NCBI RefSeq assembly: GCF_029319185.1
Contig: NZ_CP119754.1
Coordinates: 248,001 to 312,000 of the forward strand
Reading direction: 5' to 3'
DNA length: 64,000 nucleotides
From: Superficieibacter sp. HKU1
GTDB lineage: Bacteria > Pseudomonadota > Gammaproteobacteria > Enterobacterales > Enterobacteriaceae
Under the pieces are notes generated by a model, which did not search any database, had not been told where the DNA came from, and was given only the letters and a program-made list of their open reading frames with translations. Positions within the stretch are counted from its first letter, which is position 1. Every line of letters begins with the position of its first letter. Positions 41,812 to 50,309 of the stretch are shown here, piece by piece. The position numbers and the translations under genes are program-made.

Positions 41812-43872
41812 ATGTCGAAAACAAGTAAAATACTTGCCATTATCTTTGGGACGCTGGTGCTACTCATTGTAGTTGCCATCATTATTATCGCGACCTTTGA
41901 CTGGAATCGCCTTAAGCCGACCATTAACCAAAAAGTGTCTACGGAACTTAATCGTCCTTTTGCCATTCGTGGTGATTTAGGCGTGGTGTGGGAGCGGCAA
42001 AAACAGGAAACGGGCTGGCGAAGCTGGGTGCCGTGGCCGCATGTGCATGCGGAGGATATTATTCTCGGTAACCCGCCGGATATCCCGGAAGTCACCATGG
42101 TGCATCTGCCGCGCGTAGAGGCGACGCTGGCACCGCTGGCGTTATTAAGCAAAACGGTTTATCTGCCGTGGATCAAGTTTGTGCAGCCCGACGCGCGATT
42201 GATCCGTCTGTCTGAAAAAAATGATAACTGGACGTTCAATCTCGCCTCGGATGACGAGAAAAAAGACAATGCCCAGCCTTCCGCCTGGTCTTTCCGTCTC
42301 GACAATATTCTCTTTGACCGTGGCCGTGTCGCTATTGACGATAAAGTCAGCCGCGCCGATATCGAGATCCTTGTTGATCCGTTAGGTAAACCGCTGCCCT
42401 TTAGCGAAGTTACCGGCAGCAAAGGCAAGGAAGACAAAGGTAAAGTCGGCGACTATGTATTTGGCCTGAAAGCGAAAGGGCGCTACAACGGGCAGCCGCT
42501 GACCGGCACCGGTAAAATCGGTGGCATGCTGGCGCTGCGCAGTGAAGGCACGCCGTTCCCGGTGCAGGCCGATTTCCGCTCGGGCAATACCCGCGTGGCG
42601 TTTGACGGTACGATCAACGATCCGATGAAAATGGGCGGCGTCGATCTGCGCCTCAAATTCTCCGGTGATTCGCTGGGTGAACTGTACGACTTAACCGGCG
42701 TGCTGCTGCCGGACACGCCGCCGTTTGAAACGGATGGCCGACTGGTCGCCAAAATCGATACCGAGAAGTCCTCTGTCTTTGACTATCGCAACTTTAACGG
42801 TCGTATCGGCGACAGTGATATTCATGGTTCACTGACTTATACCACCGGTAAACCGCGTCCGAAGCTGGAAGGCGATCTGGAATCGCGCCAGCTACGACTG
42901 GCGGATCTGGGGCCGCTGATTGGCGTGGATTCGGGCAAAGGCGCTGAAAAATCAAAACAATCGGAGCAGAAAAAAGGCGAGAAAAGCGTACAGCCTGCTG
43001 ACAAAGTACTGCCTTACGATCGCTTTGAAACCGACAAGTGGGATGTGATGGATGCCGACGTGCGCTTTAAAGGCCGTCGTATTGAACATGGTAGTAGCCT
43101 GCCGATAAGCGATCTCTCAACGCATGTCATCCTGAAAAATGCCGATCTGCGTTTGCAGCCGCTGAAGTTTGGTCTGGCAGGCGGGACGATTTCATCCAAC
43201 ATCCATCTTGAAGGCGATAAAAAGCCGATGCGCGGCGTGGCGGATATTCAGGCCCGCCGGTTGAAGCTGAAAGAGCTGATGCCTGATTCAGAGATGATGC
43301 AGAAAACGCTGGGTGAAATGAACGGTGATGCCGAGTTCCGCGGGACGGGTAACTCCGTTGCGGCGCTGCTGGGCAGCAGTAATGGTAACCTGAAACTGCT
43401 GATGAACGACGGTTTGATCAGCCGTAACCTGATGGAAATTGTCGGGCTTAACGTGGGTAATTTTATTGTCGGCCAGCTGTTTGGCGATGAGGAAGTCCGC
43501 GTGAACTGTGCAGCGGCAAATCTGGATATCGTGAACGGTGTGGCGCGACCGCAAATCTTCGCTTTCGATACGGAGAATGCGTTGATTAACGTGACCGGTA
43601 CTGCCAGCTTCGCTTCCGAGCAGATGGATTTGACCATCGATCCGGAAAGTAAAGGCATCCGTATCGTCACTCTGCGTTCACCGTTGTACGTGCGTGGTAC
43701 CTTCAAGAACCCGCAGGCGGGAGTGAAGGCGGGTCCGTTGATTGCCCGTGGTGCGGTAGCCGCCGCGCTGGCAACCCTGGTCGCCCCAGCCGCCGCGCTG
43801 GTAGCGTTGATTTCCCCGTCAGAAGGGAATGAAAACCAGTGTCGCACCATTTTGTCGCAGATGAAGAAGTAA
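41812..43872 (+). CDS. yhjG: AsmA-family protein YhjG
   Basis: A 686-residue AsmA-like protein. One N-terminal TM (ILAIIFGTLVLLIVVAIIIIA) is followed by FDWNRLKPTINQKVSTELNRPFAIRGDL, the AsmA N-terminal signature, and a long periplasmic beta-rich groove. A Lys/Glu-rich low-complexity insert is at about residues 375-400. The C-terminal AsmA_2 part has FDTENALINVTGTASFASEQMDLTI. AsmA-like proteins bridge the periplasm and are thought to move phospholipids to the outer membrane; the role of YhjG in particular is not established. Confidence 0.9.
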   Translation: MSKTSKILAIIFGTLVLLIVVAIIIIATFDWNRLKPTINQKVSTELNRPFAIRGDLGVVWERQKQETGWRSWVPWPHVHAEDIILGNPPDIPEVTMVHLPRVEATLAPLALLSKTVYLPWIKFVQPDARLIRLSEKNDNWTFNLASDDEKKDNAQPSAWSFRLDNILFDRGRVAIDDKVSRADIEILVDPLGKPLPFSEVTGSKGKEDKGKVGDYVFGLKAKGRYNGQPLTGTGKIGGMLALRSEGTPFPVQADFRSGNTRVAFDGTINDPMKMGGVDLRLKFSGDSLGELYDLTGVLLPDTPPFETDGRLVAKIDTEKSSVFDYRNFNGRIGDSDIHGSLTYTTGKPRPKLEGDLESRQLRLADLGPLIGVDSGKGAEKSKQSEQKKGEKSVQPADKVLPYDRFETDKWDVMDADVRFKGRRIEHGSSLPISDLSTHVILKNADLRLQPLKFGLAGGTISSNIHLEGDKKPMRGVADIQARRLKLKELMPDSEMMQKTLGEMNGDAEFRGTGNSVAALLGSSNGNLKLLMNDGLISRNLMEIVGLNVGNFIVGQLFGDEEVRVNCAAANLDIVNGVARPQIFAFDTENALINVTGTASFASEQMDLTIDPESKGIRIVTLRSPLYVRGTFKNPQAGVKAGPLIARGAVAAALATLVAPAAALVALISPSEGNENQCRTILSQMKK

Positions 43873-43912
43873 GGTGTACGCACGCGGATGACGTTTTAGC
43901 ACGGCGATAACA

Positions 43913-44120
43913 TGCCCGGTGGCGCTACGCTTACCGGTCCTGCGTTCTGGTATAAGACTGTGAAGCTGTAGGCCGGGCAAGCGCAGCGCCGCCCGGCATG
44001 ACAACGCGGGATTACAGTCCGGTGAGGCCCTGCCCGGTGGCGCTACGCTTACCGGGCCTGCGTTCTGGTACAAGATTGTGAAGCTGTAGGCCGGGCAAGC
44101 GCAGCGCCGCCCGGCATGAC
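43913..44120. repeat. Tandem pair of BIMEs between yhjG and yhjE
   Basis: A 90-bp block (two facing REP units and their spacer) at 43913-44002 is repeated at 44031-44120 with only about three base differences. The period is 118 bp, between convergent genes. This is a BIME-2-like tandem array, recently duplicated. Confidence 0.9.
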
Positions 44121-44134
44121 GACGCAATAGCAGG

Positions 44135-45460
44135 TTACAGCGACTGGTGACGGGTTTCGTGGGTCAGCAGCAGCGCAATTAACGTCAGGGCAGCCATTGC
44201 GGCCAGATAGAACCCGACGTAAGCCAGGCCGTAATTCGCCTGAAGCCAGGTAGCGATATACGGCGCTACGGACGCGCCCAGAATGGATGACACGTTATAG
44301 GAGAATGACGCCCCGGTATAACGCACTTCGGTGGGGAATAATTCCGGCAGCAGCGCGCCCATCGGGCCGAAGGTCAGGCCCATCAGGCTCAGGCCAATCA
44401 GCAGATACGCCATCACCAGCAGCGGATTTCCCGAGCCCAGCAGCGGCGGGAACACGAACAGTGCGAACAGAATAATCAGCGTGGTGATCACAATCATGCT
44501 TTTCCGGCGGCCAAACGCATCCGCCAGCAGCCCGGCAATCGGCACCATCACACCGAAACCAATCACCGCCATCATCAACATCCATAACACCTCGTTACGC
44601 GGCAGACCCAGCCCCTGCGGTGCAGCCGTGGTGCTGAAAGTCATTGAATAGACGGTCATAATGTAGAACAGGGTATAGGTCGCCAGCATAATGAACGTGC
44701 CCAGTACGGTCACGCGCAGGTGCTTCGACAGCAGCGTTCCCATCGGAACTTTCACCTGTTTCTTCGCGGCAGCGACTTTGGCAAAGACCGGCGTTTCATG
44801 CAGCGACACGCGCACGTACAGGCCAATCAGCACCAGGACCGCAGAGAAGATAAACGGCACGCGCCATCCCCACTGCATAAACTGCTCGTCGGTCAGCAGC
44901 CAGGAGAGCAGCAGGAACGTCCCGTTGGCAAAGAAAAAGCCAATCGGTGCGCCGAGCTGCGGAAAAGAGCCATACAGCGCGCGCTTGCGGGCCGGAGCAT
45001 TTTCGGTCGCCAGCAGCGCCGCACCGCCCCATTCACCACCGAGGCCTAAACCCTGACCAAAGCGAGCCAGTGCCAGCAGCAGTGGCGCAAAAATACCGAT
45101 GGTGGCGTAGCTGGGAAGCAAACCGATGACTACCGTCGAAATCCCCATCGTCAGTAGCGACGCAACCAGCGTTACCTTACGGCCTACACGGTCGCCAAAA
45201 TGCCCGAATAGCGCTGAGCCTATAGGACGCGCGATAAACGCAATGGCGAACGTCGCCAGTGACTGTAGCGTCGCCGCGGTCGGATCGCCCTGCGGGAAAA
45301 AGATATGAGGAAACACAATCACCGCAGCGGTGGCGTAAATATAGAAGTCGAAAAACTCAATGGCAGTACCAATGAGGGAGGCAACGACGACCTTATTACG
45401 GGAATTGAACGGTGCGATGTCGGCGGCATTGTCGAGCGTAGTTGTGGCGGTTGCTTGCAT
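44135..45460 (-). CDS. yhjE: MFS metabolite:H+ symporter YhjE
   Basis: A 441-residue, 12-TM major facilitator of the MHS (metabolite:H+ symporter) family, like E. coli YhjE (440) and ProP/ShiA/KgtP. Family marks are FDFYIYATAAVIVFPHIFFP in TM1, GHFGDRVGRKVTL after TM2, GLGLGGEWGGAALLATENAP in TM4-5 and DAFGRRKSMI. Substrate unknown. AAGAAA precedes the ATG. Confidence 0.92.
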   Translation of the reverse strand: MQATATTTLDNAADIAPFNSRNKVVVASLIGTAIEFFDFYIYATAAVIVFPHIFFPQGDPTAATLQSLATFAIAFIARPIGSALFGHFGDRVGRKVTLVASLLTMGISTVVIGLLPSYATIGIFAPLLLALARFGQGLGLGGEWGGAALLATENAPARKRALYGSFPQLGAPIGFFFANGTFLLLSWLLTDEQFMQWGWRVPFIFSAVLVLIGLYVRVSLHETPVFAKVAAAKKQVKVPMGTLLSKHLRVTVLGTFIMLATYTLFYIMTVYSMTFSTTAAPQGLGLPRNEVLWMLMMAVIGFGVMVPIAGLLADAFGRRKSMIVITTLIILFALFVFPPLLGSGNPLLVMAYLLIGLSLMGLTFGPMGALLPELFPTEVRYTGASFSYNVSSILGASVAPYIATWLQANYGLAYVGFYLAAMAALTLIALLLTHETRHQSL

Positions 45461-45734
45461 AGATATTTCTTATTTTATGACGAACGAAAGGCCATATTAC
45501 GCACAGCAAAAGCGACATTTCAATCCTGAAGGGAATAGCGAGGCGGTTAAAAAAGAAGCGAAAAGTGAATAATGTTCATACCTGCAGGTTATGGTCTATG
45601 AAATGCTTCACAGAATTTAAAAGTTAGCATTTAAAACCAGGTTTAGGTTAAATAAAAGTTACAGGTTGGTTTTATCTGCTGAAATGAAGGCGCGGGCTAA
45701 GATTTTGCTTTTTCTCTCAGCCCGCGATGAGCTA

Positions 45735-46805
45735 TTAACGGTGCCCTTTACCCGGCATATGCGGGTCGTCTTTATACTCTGCCGTCGCGATCCACGCCGC
45801 GCAGAACAGCGTCAAACGCGCAAAGAAGTAGAAGAACGCCATCACGCCCAGAACGGAGCCAAATGCCGCTCCTGACGGGGAGGTTGCCAGAGAAGGCAGC
45901 GTCCAGGTCATGATAATTTTAATCACCTCAAAACCAATCGCCGCAATCAACGTTCCGCGCATCAGCGCTTTACGACGCGGGCGATGGCGAGGTAAACGCC
46001 AGAAGATCCAGAAGAACAGCAGATAATTAGCGAAAATAGATATTGCCAGGCCGATCAACTGCCACACCGGTTTCAGCCAGTCGATGTAATCCAGATAGAG
46101 CCAGGAAATAATTTTTTCCTGCGCTGCTCCGGCGATAGACGTAATCGACAGGGTGATGACCAGCGCCACCAGCAGACCAATCAGTGAAACAAAATCGCGG
46201 AGATATTTTACCCAGAATTTTTCGTCTTCCTGGGTTTTATTCTCCCAGACATCACGCGACTGGGCGCGGATCGCTTCGCGCAGGTTGCCTACCCAGTTCA
46301 CCCCTGAATAGAGCGCGACCAGCAGACCGACGATGCCGACCGTAGTACGTTGCTGCACCGCAGTGCTGATAGTGCTTTTCAGGGTTGTTGCCGTGGTTGG
46401 GTCGTTCACACTGTCGAGAATTTTATTGAAAATATCCTGCAAAAGCGTCGGGTGCGAGGCGAGAATGAAACCGGCGGCCGCAAAACAAACCATCAAAATT
46501 GGGATCATCGATAAGAAAGAAAAATAGGTGATGGCCGCGCCAAACTGATTACCCAGCCTGTCATTAAAGCGTTCCGTGGCGCGGATCAGGTGCGCAATCA
46601 TGGGACGGCGCTGAATTTTTTCCGCCGTCTCCGTCACCGTCGCGATGACACCACCGTCAGACGCTTTCTTTTCAGCTTCCGGCTGTTCCTTCTCGCCATG
46701 CTGTGCATCCGGCGTTGCATCAGGGGGCGTGTCCGTCATCACCTTTTTAACAGGCTTATAGTCCAGTTCGGTTACGGGGCGCTTTTCATCATTATCCGGC
46801 GTCAT
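45735..46805 (-). CDS. yhjD: Inner membrane protein YhjD (YihY/BrkB family)
   Basis: A 356-residue protein (E. coli 337). The cytoplasmic N-terminal tail, about 60 residues, is charged and longer than in E. coli. A YihY/BrkB core follows with about six TM segments (AITYFSFLSMIPILMVCFAAAGF, VGIVGLLVALYSGVNW, FISLIG-like, LAISIFANYLLFFWIFW, MAFFYFFARLTLFCAAWIA). In E. coli an altered YhjD suppresses the requirement for lipid A modification in Kdo-deficient strains, so a lipid/LPS transport role is suspected. Separated from yhjE by 274 bp. Confidence 0.9.
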   Translation of the reverse strand: MTPDNDEKRPVTELDYKPVKKVMTDTPPDATPDAQHGEKEQPEAEKKASDGGVIATVTETAEKIQRRPMIAHLIRATERFNDRLGNQFGAAITYFSFLSMIPILMVCFAAAGFILASHPTLLQDIFNKILDSVNDPTTATTLKSTISTAVQQRTTVGIVGLLVALYSGVNWVGNLREAIRAQSRDVWENKTQEDEKFWVKYLRDFVSLIGLLVALVITLSITSIAGAAQEKIISWLYLDYIDWLKPVWQLIGLAISIFANYLLFFWIFWRLPRHRPRRKALMRGTLIAAIGFEVIKIIMTWTLPSLATSPSGAAFGSVLGVMAFFYFFARLTLFCAAWIATAEYKDDPHMPGKGHR

Positions 46806-46860
46806 TAGAGAGAGATTCCTTTTTATGAATATGTGACGTATTAGGCAATTATAGTCACGG

Positions 46861-47760
46861 TTAATCGACGTAGGTTTTCATTACGCCAGTTAACCACTCC
46901 ATAAACAGATGTACGCGCCGGGAAAGATTACGCCGGTGCGGATAAATCAGCGAAACCGGCATCGGCTGCGCGCGATACTGTGGCAAAATCTCAACCAGTT
47001 TTTTACTGCGCAGTGCGTCCTTCACGCCTGTCCGTGGAACCTGAATAATGCCCAGTCCCGCCAGACACGCCGCGTGATACGTTTCGGTGCTATTGACCGT
47101 TAAGATGCCGCCCGCCTTTATCCAGCGCGTGACGTTATTACTGTAAATTTCAAATCCCTGCGGACGCACGCCGGTATTCACCGCGTAGTAAACCAGGGCA
47201 TGACTGGCTAAATCCTCCGGCGTTTCCGGATAGCCGAAACGCGCCAGATAATCCGGGCTGGCGCAGTTAATCAGTGACATCTTACCGAGTGGGCGGGCAA
47301 TCAGGCCGGAGTCCTTCAACGTGCCGACCCGCACCACGCAGTCAAAGCCTTCACGGATCACGTCTACCAGCCGGTCGCTACTGCTGAGTTCAATTTCAAT
47401 TCCCGGATACTGCTGTACAAACGCGGGCAGGTGGGGAATGACCATATTTTTAGCCATCGCCACCGGCATATCCACGCGGAGTATTCCGCTCAGGCTGCCG
47501 GGATCGTGCTGGAACATGCCATCCAGCTCCTCAAGATTACTGAGCAGATCCTTTGCCCGCTCGTAATACACCATACCGTCCTGGGTAAGGTGAACGCGGC
47601 GGGTGGTACGATGCAGCAACCGGGTCTGAAGCTGATTTTCGAGCGCCTGAATATGCCGCGATACGCTTCCCTTGGGGAGCCCGAACGCTTCTGCTGCACG
47701 GGAAAAACTCTCCAGCTCTGCTACGCGAACGAATAATTGCATTGCGTAAATTTTATCCAT
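46861..47760 (-). CDS. yhjC: LysR-family regulator YhjC
   Basis: A 299-residue LysR-type regulator, the length of E. coli YhjC. The N-terminal winged helix-turn-helix is MQLFVRVAELESFSRAAEAFGLPKGSVSRHIQALE, followed by the LysR substrate-binding domain. The E. coli protein has, to my memory, been linked to csgD control and renamed RcdB; I have not verified this. It is divergent from an SDR gene 117 bp away, the classic arrangement in which a LysR protein controls its neighbour. That neighbour is not at this place in E. coli K-12. Confidence 0.9.
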   Translation of the reverse strand: MDKIYAMQLFVRVAELESFSRAAEAFGLPKGSVSRHIQALENQLQTRLLHRTTRRVHLTQDGMVYYERAKDLLSNLEELDGMFQHDPGSLSGILRVDMPVAMAKNMVIPHLPAFVQQYPGIEIELSSSDRLVDVIREGFDCVVRVGTLKDSGLIARPLGKMSLINCASPDYLARFGYPETPEDLASHALVYYAVNTGVRPQGFEIYSNNVTRWIKAGGILTVNSTETYHAACLAGLGIIQVPRTGVKDALRSKKLVEILPQYRAQPMPVSLIYPHRRNLSRRVHLFMEWLTGVMKTYVD

Positions 47761-47829
47761 CGCTGCCCCATATTGTTGTTGCTGGTGAAACAGTGAAATA
47801 CAAAAAGCAGTCTTTATTGATTTTTTTAG

Positions 47830-47843
47830 CAGCTAATAAGCTG
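47830..47843. promoter_or_regulatory. Possible LysR site between yhjC and the SDR gene
   Basis: CAGCT-N4-AGCTG, a 14-bp interrupted palindrome, 35 bp before the SDR start in the 117-bp divergent promoter. Short, so only a candidate. Confidence 0.3.
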
Positions 47844-47877
47844 TTTCTCAATCAACCCAGCACTGAAATGAGGATTT

Positions 47878-48636
47878 ATGAACCAACGTATTGCATTAGT
47901 GACAGGTGGCAGCCGTGGTTTGGGGAAAAACGCAGCGCTAAAACTGGCAGAAAGGGGAATTGCGATTATCCTCACTTACCAACAAAATGCGCGCGCTGCG
48001 CAGGACGTCGTGCATGAAATTGAGCAAAAAGGGGGCACGGCAGTAGCGCTGGCGCTGGATGTCGGCAGTATAGCCTCCTTTAGCCATTTTATTGCGGAGG
48101 TCCGTCAACAGCTTAACGATCGCTGGCAGCGTCACAATTTTGATTATTTAGTAAACAATGCCGGAATTGGCTTACACGTGCCTTTTGCTGACACGTCAGA
48201 AGCGCAATTTGACGCATTGATGAATATCCATTTTAAAGGGCCGTTCTTTTTGACACAGGGCCTGTTACCCTTACTGGCGGACGGCGGGCGTATTTTGAAC
48301 GTCTCAACCGGTCTGGCACGATTTACGTTGCCGGGACACAGCGCCTATGCTGCAATGAAGGGCGCCATGGAAGTGCTGACGCGCTACCAGGCTAAAGAGC
48401 TGGGCGCGCGCCGGATCACGGTGAACAGCATTGCTCCCGGTGCCACGGAAACCGATTTCAGCGGCGGTGTGGTGCGTGATAATGCACAGCTTAATGAGTT
48501 CGTCTCTGCACAAACCGCGCTGGGACGTGCGGGCTTACCGGATGATATCGGCAATGCTATTGCGATGCTTTTAAGCGACGAACTGGGCTGGATGACAGCA
48601 CAGCGGGTGGAAGTTTCTGGTGGGATGTTGTTGTAA
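47878..48636 (+). CDS. SDR-family oxidoreductase
   Basis: A 252-residue classical short-chain dehydrogenase/reductase. The cofactor motif is TGGSRGLG (residues 9-16), NNAG is at 92-95, and the catalytic Ser142, Tyr156 and Lys160 are all present. SxRG after the glycine motif (Arg13) suggests NADP(H) preference. GAGGA lies 4-8 bp before the ATG. The substrate cannot be told from sequence. It is absent from this position in E. coli K-12 and is probably regulated by the divergent yhjC. Confidence 0.85.
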   Translation: MNQRIALVTGGSRGLGKNAALKLAERGIAIILTYQQNARAAQDVVHEIEQKGGTAVALALDVGSIASFSHFIAEVRQQLNDRWQRHNFDYLVNNAGIGLHVPFADTSEAQFDALMNIHFKGPFFLTQGLLPLLADGGRILNVSTGLARFTLPGHSAYAAMKGAMEVLTRYQAKELGARRITVNSIAPGATETDFSGGVVRDNAQLNEFVSAQTALGRAGLPDDIGNAIAMLLSDELGWMTAQRVEVSGGMLL

Positions 48637-48642
48637 TAGAAA

Positions 48643-48680
48643 TCAGCTTTTCTCCCGGGAAAAGCTGACATTATTTTAAT
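48643..48680 (+). terminator. Intrinsic terminator after the SDR gene
   Basis: Perfect 10-base arms (48643-48652 and 48659-48668) with a six-base loop, followed by CATTATTTTAAT. Placed 7 bp after the stop. Confidence 0.75.
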
Positions 48681-49032
48681 CGATCTCAAAATAGAATATT
48701 TTTTCACTTTAAATGCTAAATATTACTTTGTAACAATCTCCCGGGAAATTGCCCTTCCTCTTCTGGCGCCGGGCCGTTAATATTACCGGGAATTAATATT
48801 AATAATATGATTTCTGTTTATTCGCATAAGAAAATCCTTAATAAAACTTTGATGTAAATCATTAATTTGTAATAATTATGCGATGGCAGTAATTATTGAC
48901 GAACATTATCTTTTACTTCTCATCATCATCGGTAAAATGCCCCAGGCTAAGCAGCAAGTATTTATTTCAGCTTGCTGAGAATACCCTTCCACCATGCTTA
49001 TGGGTCAATAGCTTTTCGATGGAGAAAGAGTA
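48681..49032 (+). promoter_or_regulatory. AT-rich region upstream of yhjB
   Basis: About 350 bp of AT-rich sequence without a gene. It contains an 18-bp near-perfect palindrome (48734-48751, CCCGGG centre) and a GGAGAAAGAG ribosome site for yhjB. Otherwise I see nothing definite; the base composition is typical of an H-NS-bound promoter. Confidence 0.35.
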
Positions 49033-49647
49033 ATGCAGGTAATCATGTTTGACAGGCAGTCAATATTTATACATGGAATGAAGATAAGCTTACAGGAGTT
49101 GATTCCGGAAATAGATATCCAGGGGCTCAGTCAGGCAGAGGATCTGTGGCGTTGTCTGGATGAGCGCCCCGAGGCTATTTTAATCCTGGATGGCGATATG
49201 GAGCGCGATCTTTGCCAGTCTATCCTTCAGGAGAAAAATACTCGTTTTCCCCAATGCCGGGTACTACTGGTGGTGTCTGATTGTACAAAAGAATGGTTAC
49301 AGGACGCATTGCGTTATAACGTCCTGGCCGTCGTACAGCGTGATTCAGAGCCGGATAAGTTCTCGGTAGCCATTAATAGTGTGGCAATGGGGCTGATGTG
49401 CCTGCCGGGTGACTGGCTGGTAAAACATGAGGAAAGTGACAACGATCAAGAATTACAGCACCTGAGTAGTCGCCAGCGCGAAATACTGAGGCTACTGGCC
49501 GCGGGTGATTCCAATAAACAAATTAGCCGCACGCTGAATATCAGCGCCGGCACGGTTAAGGCTCATCTTGAGTCTATCTATCGACGTCTTGACGTTAAAA
49601 ATCGCACTCAGGCAGCGATGATGTTTAACGAGACAAGCTGCCACTAA
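49033..49647 (+). CDS. yhjB: LuxR/FixJ-family response regulator YhjB
   Basis: A 204-residue regulator (E. coli YhjB 200). The N-terminal receiver-like domain has a likely phospho-acceptor Asp53 (ILDGD) but only one of the usual acidic pair (Asp7), so phosphorylation is doubtful. The C-terminal LuxR HTH is LSSRQREILRLLAAGDSNKQISRTLNIS...TVKAHLESIYRRL. No sensor kinase lies nearby. The target is unknown. The 3' end overlaps the convergent lysozyme-like gene by 4 bp. Confidence 0.88.
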   Translation: MQVIMFDRQSIFIHGMKISLQELIPEIDIQGLSQAEDLWRCLDERPEAILILDGDMERDLCQSILQEKNTRFPQCRVLLVVSDCTKEWLQDALRYNVLAVVQRDSEPDKFSVAINSVAMGLMCLPGDWLVKHEESDNDQELQHLSSRQREILRLLAAGDSNKQISRTLNISAGTVKAHLESIYRRLDVKNRTQAAMMFNETSCH

Positions 49648-50111
49648 AGCGTCTCCACTTCACCACCCTGAAGAAATAAGGCGCACTCAGCCTGACGTTG
49701 CGGCGTCAGGCTGTTAATCTTCTTTCCATTAAGCACAATCGCATTTTCCCATTCTGCCAGCGCCTTGTCGAATTGACGGGCGTTAATATATTTGAGGATC
49801 GCTGACTGGTAGAACGCTTCATTGCCACAGCTCAATGCCAGGGAAACCAGCGCGTCATATTGTGGCTGATTCAGACTAATTTCCAGACATTGTTGCAGCA
49901 GACACTGGCAGCGCTGAATATCCAGAATCAACAGGGCTTCAGCTGTTTCCGGCGTTAGCGGGCCGGCAAAGTTTTCATAGCAGGCAATCATATGTCCGTA
50001 GCCGATCACCCAGAGTCCACTTTCATCCTGATATTGTTCCAGGTTAAGGCCCTGATATTTTTTTATCAGCGCAATACCTGCCAGACTGATCGTCAACGGT
50101 TGCTGTGCCAT
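49644..50111 (-). CDS. Phage-type lysozyme (GH24) homologue with altered active site
   Basis: A 155-residue, full-length T4/P22-type lysozyme fold. IALIKKYQGLNLEQYQD, SGLWVIGYGHM, LNQPQYDALVSLALSCGN and QRQAECALFL align along the length with P22 lysozyme (146 residues). The three catalytic positions, by the fixed spacing of T4 Glu11/Asp20/Thr26, fall on Gln20, Asp29 and Val35. Two of three are replaced, including the essential Glu, so muramidase activity is not expected. There is no signal peptide, SAR segment or nearby holin or phage gene. AGAGGAAA precedes the ATG, so it should be translated. Probably a domesticated phage gene; function unknown. Confidence 0.8.
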   Translation of the reverse strand: MAQQPLTISLAGIALIKKYQGLNLEQYQDESGLWVIGYGHMIACYENFAGPLTPETAEALLILDIQRCQCLLQQCLEISLNQPQYDALVSLALSCGNEAFYQSAILKYINARQFDKALAEWENAIVLNGKKINSLTPQRQAECALFLQGGEVETL

Positions 50112-50309
50112 CGTTATTTCCTCTTGTTACTGGCTGGCAGTCTAAGGTAAAGCGCGGAGAGGAAACACTTGCCAGATGGCCCAGGGTGAATTCGCAGACA
50201 AAATATTACCGTGGTGGAGATGCATAGATCACTGTATTGAAACAGAATTTGTTATATCTTGTAACCGCACTTTACAGCGGGTTTCAATTTAGGCAGCGCG
50301 GGAAAAAGC

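Noticed and set aside
43913..44120. CRISPR-like pair of repeats
   Set aside because: The repeats are REP palindromes in opposite orientation with a near-identical spacer; no cas genes are near. It is a BIME duplication.
49644..50111. Prophage remnant at the lysozyme-like gene
   Set aside because: No integrase, holin, att repeats or other phage genes flank it; the neighbours yhjB and treF are core genes and the reading frame is intact.
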